Of a stretch of DNA of 32,909 nt, positions 23,981 to 31,212 are shown in pieces (position 1 is the stretch's first letter; the number at the start of each line of letters is the position of its first letter). The translations under genes and the position numbers were made by a program. Origin of the DNA: Streptomyces bambusae (GTDB lineage Bacteria; Actinomycetota; Actinomycetes; Streptomycetales; Streptomycetaceae). Location: the NCBI RefSeq assembly GCF_019400985.1, contig NZ_WTFF01000038.1, forward strand, positions 1-32,909. The letters are read 5' to 3'. The notes under the pieces are model-generated. The model was not told the origin of the DNA, ran no database searches, and saw nothing but the letters and a program-made list of their open reading frames with translations.

Positions 23981-25498
23981 GTGGCCGCGATGCAGCTGAC
24001 TCGAACACACCGAATACTCATCGGTGTCGTGGTCGCCGGAGCCGTGATCATTGCCGGGATCGGCTTCGCCGGATCGTACTCCGCGGTCCGTGCGCTCGCC
24101 TTGAAGAAGGGCTTCGGCGACTTCTCGCTGGTCTTCCCGATCGGCATCGACGCGGGTATCTGTGTGCTGCTGGCGCTCGACCTGCTGCTGACGTGGATCC
24201 GGATCCCCTTCCCGCTGCTGCGCCAGACGGCGTGGCTGCTGACGGCGGCGACGATCGCGTTCAACGGTGCGGCGGCGTGGCCGGATCCGCTCGGTGTGGG
24301 GATGCACGCCGTCATCCCGATCCTGTTCGTGGTGACGGTGGAGGCGGCCCGGCACGCGGTGGGCCGGATCGCGGACATCACGGCGGACCGGCACATGGAG
24401 GGGGTCCGGCTGACCCGCTGGTTCCTGTCGCCGGTGCCGACGTTCAAGCTGTGGCGCCGGATGAAGCTGTGGGAGCTGCGCAGTTACGAGCAGGCAGTGA
24501 CCATGGAGCAGGACCGGCTGATCTACCAGGCCCGGCTCCAGGCGCGTTACGGCCGCAGCTGGCGCCGCAAGGCGCCGGTGGAGGCGCTGATGCCGCTGCG
24601 CCTGGCCCGGATCGGTGTGCCGCTGGCACAGACGGCTCCGGAGGGGCTGGCGGCGGCCGGTATCGAGCCGGCGCTGCTGCCCCCGGGCACGGCCGCGGGT
24701 GCGGTGTCCGCTGCCGCCGCCGCTCCGGCGCTGGTGGCGGGTCAGGGCGCCGCCGCCGGTCAGGCCGGGTACGCGCCCGCCGCCCAGGGCCAGGCCCCGC
24801 ACCCGCAGGCAGCCGGCCTCCAGGCAGCCGGCCTCCAGCCGGGCCTGCCCCACGTCGGCCAGCCGTCCGCCGAGCAGCTCGCGCAGCTCGGGCAGCTCGG
24901 GCAGCTCGGGCAGCTCGGGCAGCAGCAGGCCCAGCACCAGCAGGGTCAGCCGCAGCACCCGTACCCGTACCCGCAGGCCGCAGCCGGCCCGGCCTTCGCG
25001 GTCGATCCGACGGCCATGCCCGGCCCGCACCCGTCGTCCTGGTTCGCGGCGCACGCCGATCCTCAGCAGGCCCGCGAGGCGCGCGAGGCGGCGTACGACC
25101 CGCAGTACGTGGAGGGCCTGGAGCCCACGCCGGTGCTGCCCCCGACCGGCCCGGACGACCAGATCGCGCCCGGCGCGGCGCCGGAGGCCCAGCAGCTGCC
25201 CCTCCCGGGCGCGGCCCAGGCGGACGGCGCCGAGGCCGATGCCGACGCCACCGGTGAGGGCGACAGCGACGTCGATGGCGACGCTCCGGACGAGATCAAG
25301 TTCGCGGAGGCCGCGTACGAGGTCTTCCGCGCGCACCTGGACCAGCACGGCACGTACCCGAGCTCGGAGCAGATCGACATACTGCTGGCCGACACGTACG
25401 GCATGACGCACCCGCGCAGCGCCTCGCTCCTGCGCCGCCTGATGCCGCAGCTGAAGCAGCGCTACCAGACCGACCTGGAGAACGAGCACATCGCGTAG
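23981..25498 (+). CDS. DUF2637 membrane protein with long disordered linker
   Basis: This is a 505-residue protein. The first 140 residues form a four-helix membrane domain of DUF2637, including RILIGVVVAGAVIIAGIGFA, FPIGIDAGICVLLALDLLL and IPILFVVTVEAARHAVGR. A cytosolic segment (about 140-215) is basic and helical. Residues 215-430 are low-complexity Ala/Gly/Pro/Gln with short tandem repeats. The C-terminal 65 residues (IKFAEAAYEVF to LKQRYQTDLENE) look like a winged-helix or SpoIIIE-gamma-like module. DUF2637 proteins are Streptomyces-typical and also occur on plasmids near transfer genes; the function is not established. The GTG start has a GGGGAGGGG site; an ATG three codons later is possible. 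Confidence 0.85.
   Translation: MAAMQLTRTHRILIGVVVAGAVIIAGIGFAGSYSAVRALALKKGFGDFSLVFPIGIDAGICVLLALDLLLTWIRIPFPLLRQTAWLLTAATIAFNGAAAWPDPLGVGMHAVIPILFVVTVEAARHAVGRIADITADRHMEGVRLTRWFLSPVPTFKLWRRMKLWELRSYEQAVTMEQDRLIYQARLQARYGRSWRRKAPVEALMPLRLARIGVPLAQTAPEGLAAAGIEPALLPPGTAAGAVSAAAAAPALVAGQGAAAGQAGYAPAAQGQAPHPQAAGLQAAGLQPGLPHVGQPSAEQLAQLGQLGQLGQLGQQQAQHQQGQPQHPYPYPQAAAGPAFAVDPTAMPGPHPSSWFAAHADPQQAREAREAAYDPQYVEGLEPTPVLPPTGPDDQIAPGAAPEAQQLPLPGAAQADGAEADADATGEGDSDVDGDAPDEIKFAEAAYEVFRAHLDQHGTYPSSEQIDILLADTYGMTHPRSASLLRRLMPQLKQRYQTDLENEHIA
24808..24920 (+). repeat. Short tandem repeats inside the DUF2637 linker
   Basis: An 18-base unit coding AGLQA-type residues is duplicated (about 24808-24840). 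A 9-base CAGCTCGGG unit is repeated about five times (about 24880-24920), giving Gln-Leu-Gly triplets. In-frame length variation by slippage is likely. Confidence 0.6.
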
Positions 25499-25538
25499 CG
25501 AGCGCCTCGCCCAGCGAGCAGGCGCCCGGACACGCGAG

Positions 25539-25580
25539 AGGGCCCGCACCCCGTCGGTGAACTCCGGGGGTGCGGGCCCT
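25539..25580. terminator. Bidirectional terminator between the DUF2637 gene and lysS
   Basis: A perfect 14-base-pair stem (25539-25552 with 25567-25580) encloses a 14-base loop, placed between two convergent stops. Confidence 0.8.
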
Positions 25581-25615
25581 TCCACATGGTGTGGACGCGG
25601 TGCGGACGCTTCGGA

Positions 25616-27349
25616 TCAGACCGTCAGGAGCTCCCGCACCCGGTCGGCGCCCACGGCGAGCAGCAGCGTGGGCAGGCGCGGGCCGGTCTCGCGGGTCACG
25701 AGCAGCCGGTAGAGCAGGGCGAAGAACTCGCGCTGGGCCACCTTGAGCTCGGGCGTGGGCTTGGCCTCCGGGTCCAGGCCGGCCATGACCTTCGGGACGC
25801 CGTAGACGAGCGTGGTGAGCCCGTCCAGCGACCAGTGCGACTCCAGGCCTTCCAGGAGCAGCTCCAGCGAGCGGCGGCCGTCCTCGTCCAGGGACGACAG
25901 CAGCTCGGTGTCCGGGGTCTCGCGGACCAGGGTGCGCTGGTCGGCCGGGACCTGGGTGGTGATCCAGTTCTCGGCGCGGTCCAGGCGCGGGCGGACCTCG
26001 TCGAGGGAGGTCAGCGGGTTGGCCGGGTCCAGGTCGGACAGGATGCGCAGGGTCTGCTCGTCGTGTCCGGCGGTGACGTCGACGACCGAGGCGAGCGTGC
26101 GGTACGGCATCGGGCGCGGGGTGCGCGGCAGCTCGTGGGAGGCGACGCGGACGGCGCGGCTGTGCGCGGCGGCGTCGGCGGGCAGGGCGGAGCCGTCGGC
26201 GACCTTGGCCTCCAGCTTGTCCCACTCGTCGTAGAGCCGCTGGATCTCCTGGTCGAAGGCGATCTTGAAGCTCTGGTTGGGGCGGCGGCGGGCGTACAGC
26301 CAGCGCAGCAGCTGCGGCTCCATGATCTTCAGGGCGTCGGCCGCGGTGGGGACGCCGCCCTTGGACGAGGACATCTTGGCCATGCCGCTGATGCCGACGA
26401 AGGCGTACATCGGGCCGATGGGCTGGGCGCCGCCGAAGAGGGGCACGATCTGCCCGCCGACCTGGAAGGAGGAGCCGGGCGAGGAGTGGTCGACGCCGGA
26501 GGGCTCGAAGACGACGCCCTCGTAGGCCCAGCGCATGGGCCAGTCGACCTTCCAGACGAGCTTGCCGCGGTTGAACTCGGAGAGCTTGACCGTCTCGGTG
26601 TACTCGTCCTCGGTGCAGACGTACGTGAGCTCGGTGGTCTCGTCGTCGTACGCGGTGACCTTGGTGAAGTCCTTGTTGCAGGCGCCGCAGTACGGCTTGT
26701 ACGGGAAGTACTCCGCGCCCTCGGCGCTGCCGTCGTCCTCGGCGGCGGCGCCGGAGCCCTCGGCGGCCTCCAGCTCGGCCTCGTCGACCGGCTTCTGGGA
26801 CTTCTTGGCGGCCTTGGGCTTGGTGCGGTACTGGGCGAGCACGGCGTCGATGTCGCCGCGGTGCTTCATGGCGAAGAGCACCTGGTCGCGGTACGCGCCG
26901 GAGGTGTACTGCTCGGTCTGGCTGATCGGGTCGTACTCGACGCCGAGCTCGGCCAGCGACTCGACCATGGCGGCCTTGAAGTGCTCGGCCCAGTTCGGGT
27001 ACGCGGAGCCCTCGGGCGCGGGGACCGAGGTCAGCGGGCGGCCGATGTGCTGGGCGTGGGAGGCCTCGCTGACGCCCGGGATGCCCGCGGGCACCTTGCG
27101 GTAGCGGTCGTAGTCGTCCCAGGACAGCACGTGGCGGACCTCGTGGCCGCGGCGGCGGATCTCGTCCGCGACCAGGTGCGGGGTCATGACCTCGCGGAGG
27201 TTGCCGAGGTGGATGGGGCCGGAGGGGGACAGGCCGGACGCGACGACGATCGGTTTGCCCGGCGCGCGCCGCTCCGCCTCGGCGATGACCTCGTCCGCGA
27301 AACGGGAGACCCAGTCGGTCTCGGTGCTGCTCTGGGCGCTCTGAGCCAC
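25616..27349 (-). CDS. lysS: Class I lysyl-tRNA synthetase
   Basis: This 577-residue cytosolic enzyme charges tRNA-Lys. It belongs to the class I (archaeal-type, also called lysK) form. The HIGH-like signature is GPIHLGN near residue 40 and the KMSKS-like loop is AKMSSSKGG. A zinc-finger-like segment begins at CGACNKDF. An acidic, low-complexity insert (EAELEAAEGSGAAAEDDGS) precedes the zinc region. The C-terminal half is helical and should bind the anticodon. The GTG start at 27349 was chosen because GAAGGA lies about six bases upstream. It is divergent from argS, an arrangement that may give shared control from the 247-base gap between them. Confidence 0.95.
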   Translation of the reverse strand: MAQSAQSSTETDWVSRFADEVIAEAERRAPGKPIVVASGLSPSGPIHLGNLREVMTPHLVADEIRRRGHEVRHVLSWDDYDRYRKVPAGIPGVSEASHAQHIGRPLTSVPAPEGSAYPNWAEHFKAAMVESLAELGVEYDPISQTEQYTSGAYRDQVLFAMKHRGDIDAVLAQYRTKPKAAKKSQKPVDEAELEAAEGSGAAAEDDGSAEGAEYFPYKPYCGACNKDFTKVTAYDDETTELTYVCTEDEYTETVKLSEFNRGKLVWKVDWPMRWAYEGVVFEPSGVDHSSPGSSFQVGGQIVPLFGGAQPIGPMYAFVGISGMAKMSSSKGGVPTAADALKIMEPQLLRWLYARRRPNQSFKIAFDQEIQRLYDEWDKLEAKVADGSALPADAAAHSRAVRVASHELPRTPRPMPYRTLASVVDVTAGHDEQTLRILSDLDPANPLTSLDEVRPRLDRAENWITTQVPADQRTLVRETPDTELLSSLDEDGRRSLELLLEGLESHWSLDGLTTLVYGVPKVMAGLDPEAKPTPELKVAQREFFALLYRLLVTRETGPRLPTLLLAVGADRVRELLTV

Positions 27350-27426
27350 GACACGTCCTTCTATCTCGAATGCTGCTTCAAACATTCTCCCAGACGGATG
27401 GTGCCGCTCCGGGGTTGCTCCCCGCT

Positions 27427-27462
27427 GAGCTTTATCGCACCCGGCCGAGCTTTGTCGCACCC
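27427..27462 (+). repeat. Direct 16-base repeat at 20-base spacing between lysS and argS
   Basis: GAGCTTTATCGCACCC (27427-27442) and GAGCTTTGTCGCACCC (27447-27462) differ at one base and start 20 bases apart, about two helical turns. They lie 78 bases upstream of lysS and within the divergent control region, so they could be operator sites or a duplicated promoter piece. Confidence 0.5.
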
Positions 27463-27596
27463 ACAGCGCCCGCAGCGCCCACAGCCCACAGGCCTGTGGA
27501 TATCTCGTGAGGAGTGGCGCCGCCCCGTGGGATACTCGACTTTCGTCAGAACCACCAAGAAGCACTCGTCACGCAATCTCACAGGAACGGCAGCCC

Positions 27597-29372
27597 ATGG
27601 CCTCGGTCCCTTCCCTCGCCTCGTCCGTCGACCAGCGCATCGCCGCAGCCCTCGCCTCCGCCCTGCCGGAGGCCGGCGCCGCCGACCCGCTGCTGCGACG
27701 AAGCGACCGGGCCGACTTCCAGGCCAACGGCATCCTGGCGCTCGCGAAGAAGGCGAAGGCCAACCCGCGCGAGCTGGCGACGACGGTCGTGGCGGGCCTG
27801 GACAAGGGCGGGGTCATCGAGGAGATCGAGGTCTCCGGCCCCGGCTTCCTCAACATCACCGTCGCGGACCGGGCGATCGTCGAGACGCTGGCCGCGCGGG
27901 CCGCGGACGACCGGCTCGGCGTGCCCGTGTCGGAGACCGCCGGCACCACGGTGATCGACTACGCCCAGCCGAACGTCGCCAAGGAGATGCACGTCGGCCA
28001 CCTGCGGTCCGCCGTGATCGGCGCGGCCATGGTGGAGATCCTGGAGTTCACGGGCGAGACCGTCGTCCGGCGCCACCACATCGGCGACTGGGGCACGCAG
28101 TTCGGCATGCTCATCCAGTACCTGCTGGAGCACCCGCACGAGCTGGACCACAAGGCCGCCGACGAGTCGGTGGAGGAGTCGGGTGAGGAGGCGATGTCCA
28201 ACCTGAACCGCCTCTACAAGGCCTCGCGGGCGAAGTTCGACTCCGACGAGGAGTTCAAGACCCGGGCGCGGGCCCGGGTGGTGGACCTCCAGGCGGGCGA
28301 CGAGCAGACCCTGGCGCTGTGGCAGCGGTTCGTGGACGAGTCGAAGATCTACTTCTACTCGGTCTTCGACAAGCTGGACATGGACATCCAGGACCCCGAC
28401 ATCGTCGGCGAGTCCGGCTACAACGACATGCTGGTGGAGACCTGCCGGCTGCTGGAGGAGTCGGGCGTCGCGGTCCGCTCGGAGGGCGCGCTGTGCGTGT
28501 TCTTCGACGACATCAAGGGCCCGGACGGCAACCCGACCCCGCTGATCGTCCAGAAGTCCGACGGCGGTTTCGGCTACGCGGCCACGGACCTGTCCGCGAT
28601 CCGCGACCGGGTGGGCAACCTCAAGGCGAACAGCCTGGTGTACGTGGTGGACGCCCGCCAGTCCCTGCACTTCAAGATGGTCTTCGAGACCGCCCGCCGG
28701 GCCGGCTGGCTGAACGAGGACACGCACGCCTACCAGCTCGCCTTCGGCACGGTCCTCGGCGCCGACGGCAAGCCGTTCAAGACCCGTGAGGGCGAGACGG
28801 TCCGGCTGGTGGACCTCCTCGACGAGGCGGTGGACCGGGCGACGGCGGTGGTGCGCGACAAGGCCGACAAGGCGGGCCTGACCGAGCAGGAGATCGTGGA
28901 GAACGGCCGGTACGTCGGCATCGGCGCGGTGAAGTACGCCGACCTGTCCACGTCCGCGTCCCGCGACTACAAGTTCGACCTGGACCAGATGGTCTCGCTC
29001 AACGGCGACACCTCGGTCTACCTCCAGTACGCCTACGCCCGGATCCGCTCGATCCAGCGCCGGCTGGCCGGGGTGGCGCCGAAGGCCCACCCGGAGCTGC
29101 CGCTGGCCCCGGCGGAGCGCGCCATGGGCCTGCACCTGGACGGCTTCGGCGAGCTGATCGCGGACGCGGCCAAGGAGTACGCCCCGCACAAGCTGGCCGC
29201 GTACCTCTACCAGCTGGCCTCGCACCTGACCGCGTTCTACGACCAGTGCCCGGTGATGAAGGCCGACACCCCGGAGCAGCAGGAGAACCGGCTGTTCCTG
29301 ATCGACCTCACGGCCCGCACCCTCTCGAAGGGCATGTCCCTCCTGGGCATCCGCACCCCCGAGAAGCTCTGA
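27597..29372 (+). CDS. argS: Arginyl-tRNA synthetase
   Basis: This 591-residue cytosolic enzyme charges tRNA-Arg. It has an N-terminal additional domain (about 1-110, with [19 protein letters not shown]), the class I catalytic core with the HIGH signature in [10 protein letters not shown] near residue 128, [10 protein letters not shown], and [12 protein letters not shown]. The C-terminal DALR anticodon-binding domain (about 470-591) contains [15 protein letters not shown] and [14 protein letters not shown] and ends in [13 protein letters not shown]. Like most arginyl-tRNA synthetases it lacks a canonical KMSKS; the corresponding loop is [16 protein letters not shown] lies about 11 bases before the ATG. 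The length is normal and the gene intact. It is divergent from lysS. Confidence 0.97.
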   Translation: MASVPSLASSVDQRIAAALASALPEAGAADPLLRRSDRADFQANGILALAKKAKANPRELATTVVAGLDKGGVIEEIEVSGPGFLNITVADRAIVETLAARAADDRLGVPVSETAGTTVIDYAQPNVAKEMHVGHLRSAVIGAAMVEILEFTGETVVRRHHIGDWGTQFGMLIQYLLEHPHELDHKAADESVEESGEEAMSNLNRLYKASRAKFDSDEEFKTRARARVVDLQAGDEQTLALWQRFVDESKIYFYSVFDKLDMDIQDPDIVGESGYNDMLVETCRLLEESGVAVRSEGALCVFFDDIKGPDGNPTPLIVQKSDGGFGYAATDLSAIRDRVGNLKANSLVYVVDARQSLHFKMVFETARRAGWLNEDTHAYQLAFGTVLGADGKPFKTREGETVRLVDLLDEAVDRATAVVRDKADKAGLTEQEIVENGRYVGIGAVKYADLSTSASRDYKFDLDQMVSLNGDTSVYLQYAYARIRSIQRRLAGVAPKAHPELPLAPAERAMGLHLDGFGELIADAAKEYAPHKLAAYLYQLASHLTAFYDQCPVMKADTPEQQENRLFLIDLTARTLSKGMSLLGIRTPEKL

Positions 29373-29376
29373 CGCA

Positions 29377-29441
29377 CCCGGCGGGCGGGTCTGAGGCCTG
29401 CCCGCCGGGACCGCGCGTCCCCGGATTGCGGTCCGGGGACG
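29377..29441. terminator. Double hairpin terminator after argS
   Basis: Two stem-loops stand in tandem: 29377-29386 with 29400-29409 (10 pairs, extendable) and 29416-29425 with 29432-29441 (10 pairs, six-base loop). The first begins 5 bases after the argS stop. Confidence 0.75.
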
Positions 29442-29444
29442 GGC

Positions 29445-29487
29445 GGTCCTCAGGGGCGAGTGGTCCTCAAGGGGGCGGTCCTCAGGG
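29445..29487. repeat. Three near-tandem GGTCCTCA units at a gene end
   Basis: GGTCCTCA followed by a G-run recurs at 29445, 29462 and 29477 (spacings 17 and 15). The third copy contains the stop codon of the secreted minus-strand protein, and the other copies carry further TGA triplets. Confidence 0.5.
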
Positions 29488-30012
29488 GCGGGTGTTGACC
29501 ATGTACCACCAGTACGCGTTGACGGCCGAGACGACCGCCCCGGTGGCGGTGGCCATGAGGTAGCGGCCCGTCACCTTGTTGCGGAGTGCGACGGTTCCCC
29601 CCGGGCCGGCGACCGTGTACCAGTGGTACGCGTCGCCCTGGCCCTGCTGGATGAAGATCGCGTCGCCGGCGGCCGTGAGGCTCTGGCCGAACTGCTCGGC
29701 GTCCGTGTTCACGAGGGAGATCGATCCGTCGTTGTTGCCGCTGATCCGCCAGACGGCGTCGTCGTGGCGGTTGCCGTACCAGAGCCGGCTGGCCCGGCAC
29801 ACGATCTCGCCGTAGTAGTCGGCGTCGCCGAGCCACTGGTCGGGCCGCTCCTGGGGTGCCATGACGTACGTCTGGCCGGGCGTGGGCTGCTGGGCGGGAG
29901 CGGGAGCGGGGGTCGCCGAGGCCGAGCCCGCGGCGAGGACGGTGAGCGCGGCGGCACAGGCCAGCGCCGCGGTGTGCCGGGCGTTACGGGTCCGCCGGAG
30001 GTGTCGGTTCAT
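29482..30012 (-). CDS. Small secreted protein, probable beta-trefoil
   Basis: This 176-residue protein has a signal peptide (basic start, hydrophobic 12-30, ending SASA), then an Ala/Pro linker and a mature domain of about 130 residues. Tryptophan-aromatic motifs recur at W88 (AVWRI), W131 (HWYTV) and W168-W169 (YWWYMV), about 40 residues apart. Each is followed by a Gly/Asn-rich turn, and GRYLMAT and GDADYYG lie between. This threefold pattern suggests a ricin- or fascin-like beta-trefoil. I do not recognise a named family. It starts 5 bases after the aegerolysin-type gene stops and has a GGAAGG site, so it is surely co-transcribed. It may be a sugar- or lipid-binding partner of the aegerolysin-like protein. 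Confidence 0.75.
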   Translation of the reverse strand: MNRHLRRTRNARHTAALACAAALTVLAAGSASATPAPAPAQQPTPGQTYVMAPQERPDQWLGDADYYGEIVCRASRLWYGNRHDDAVWRISGNNDGSISLVNTDAEQFGQSLTAAGDAIFIQQGQGDAYHWYTVAGPGGTVALRNKVTGRYLMATATGAVVSAVNAYWWYMVNTRP

Positions 30013-30017
30013 CGGTA

Positions 30018-30905
30018 TCAGGCCTTCCGCACGGTGAAGGTCACCTGGGCGTTGTCGCCGCCGCCGCCGTCCCGCTCGCACGTGTAGCCGGTGGGGACGT
30101 CGCAGGAGTAGTCGTTCGACCCCACGTAGGGGTTGTTCCACGAGATGCTGACGTTGCCGACTGCGTACATGTTGTACACGGCGGTTCCTTCCGTCCCGGT
30201 CATGAAGCCGTTGGATTCCGACTGCCAGGCGCTGTTGGACATCGGGTACACGACGTCCGGCGGGAGCATGTTGTGGCTCCACGTGCCGTGCTTGAGGCTT
30301 GAGGACGTGCGGTCCATCTGCTCTTCCGTGCGGTTCTGCAGGGTGACGTGCGTGCTGCGCTGCGCGGCCGCCGAGGGCGGCCGGCCTTGCGCGTCGGCGG
30401 ATGCAGCGCGCTTGGCATCGCGGCCGCCGCCGATGGTGAAGGTCACGGTGGCGTTGTTGCCGCCGCCGCCGCTGCGCGAGCAGGTGTAGCCGTCGGGCAC
30501 GGAGCAGCTGTAGCTGTTGCCGCCTGCGAACGGGTTGTTCCAGCGGATCGTCGCTGCTCCAGCGGTTCCGAGGTCGTACACGGCGTAGCCCTCGGTGCCC
30601 GTCATGAATCCCGAGGAGTGCGAGCCCCACGAGACGGTGGCGCCGCCGGCGATCTGCTCGGGCGGGGTGGCGTCGTCCCACACGCCGTGCGCGAGCTCGG
30701 TGTAGCTGCGGTACATGGTCATCTTTGTGCCGTTGGCCACGGTCACCTGGGTGCTGCGGGCCGACTGCGCGGAGGGGGTGCCTCCGTCCGGCGCGTCGCT
30801 CCCGGCGGGGGCGGCCCAGGCGCCGGTCGCCGTGGTGAGCAGCGCGACCGCTGCCGCGGCCACGACGGCGGCCGTGCGCAGCGTATGGGTCGACATGGTC
30901 GACAT
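30018..30905 (-). CDS. Secreted protein with two tandem aegerolysin-like domains
   Basis: This 295-residue protein has a signal peptide at about 1-32 (ending AWAA). Two homologous domains follow: residues 50-158 and 183-292, joined by an Ala/Arg linker. Each has the same order of blocks: RST.VT..N, L.HG.W, PP..., W.S.S.GFMTGTEG..VY, I.WNNP..G.N.YSC.VP.GYTC, then a GGGG.N run and a closing strand ending VTFT. These are the marks of the aegerolysin / crystal-protein ET79 family (about 130 residues, usually one domain), small lipid-binding proteins that often act with a pore-forming partner. Each domain has a Cys pair, probably a disulfide. AGGAG lies six bases before the ATG at 30905. The family call is from memory of the motif. 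Confidence 0.82.
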   Translation of the reverse strand: MSTMSTHTLRTAAVVAAAAVALLTTATGAWAAPAGSDAPDGGTPSAQSARSTQVTVANGTKMTMYRSYTELAHGVWDDATPPEQIAGGATVSWGSHSSGFMTGTEGYAVYDLGTAGAATIRWNNPFAGGNSYSCSVPDGYTCSRSGGGGNNATVTFTIGGGRDAKRAASADAQGRPPSAAAQRSTHVTLQNRTEEQMDRTSSSLKHGTWSHNMLPPDVVYPMSNSAWQSESNGFMTGTEGTAVYNMYAVGNVSISWNNPYVGSNDYSCDVPTGYTCERDGGGGDNAQVTFTVRKA

Positions 30906-30965
30906 GAAGGACTCCTGTTCCTCGTTGCGACGTGCGGCTTCCACGGCAGAGGCTGCCGACGCGGC

Positions 30966-31142
30966 CTAACAGCGACCTAACGGGGAGTCGGGAAGCCTGG
31001 GGAGGGCGGCCGTTAGATCAACGACAGGCCGGGAGACCACCGGTAGGCCGGTGATGCCGACGCCGCCGATGAGGATGACGACGTCGATGCCGACGACGAT
31101 GATTTCGACGTATTTCCCCGGCCATTTCCGGACTTTGTCCAT
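30966..31142 (-). CDS. Small hydrophobic peptide upstream of the aegerolysin-like gene
   Basis: This 58-residue frame begins with a basic head (MDKVRKWPGKY). One hydrophobic segment (VEIIVVGIDVVILIGGVGIT, about residues 12-31) is followed by a more polar tail ending in GRC. Third codon positions are nearly all G or C through the hydrophobic part, and AGGA lies about 4 bases before the ATG. These support real coding, although the frame is short. The stop is 60 bases before the aegerolysin-like start on the same strand, so it could be the first gene of that operon. It may be a small membrane peptide such as an export helper or holin-like factor, or a leader peptide. No family recognised. Confidence 0.5.
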   Translation of the reverse strand: MDKVRKWPGKYVEIIVVGIDVVILIGGVGITGLPVVSRPVVDLTAALPRLPDSPLGRC

Positions 31143-31212
31143 CCGTTCCTGCCGGTACGGCCCCGCGGGCTCCTAGGGTCGGCGGGAGCAACGTGGGCAA
31201 GGGGGCACGGCG

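Noticed and set aside
27427..27505. DnaA boxes (TTATCGCAC, TTGTCGCAC, TGTGGATAT)
   Set aside because: The first two differ at a core position and no origin genes are nearby; chance resemblance is more likely.
29482..31142. MACPF pore-former as aegerolysin partner
   Set aside because: No MACPF-like protein is encoded anywhere in the window.
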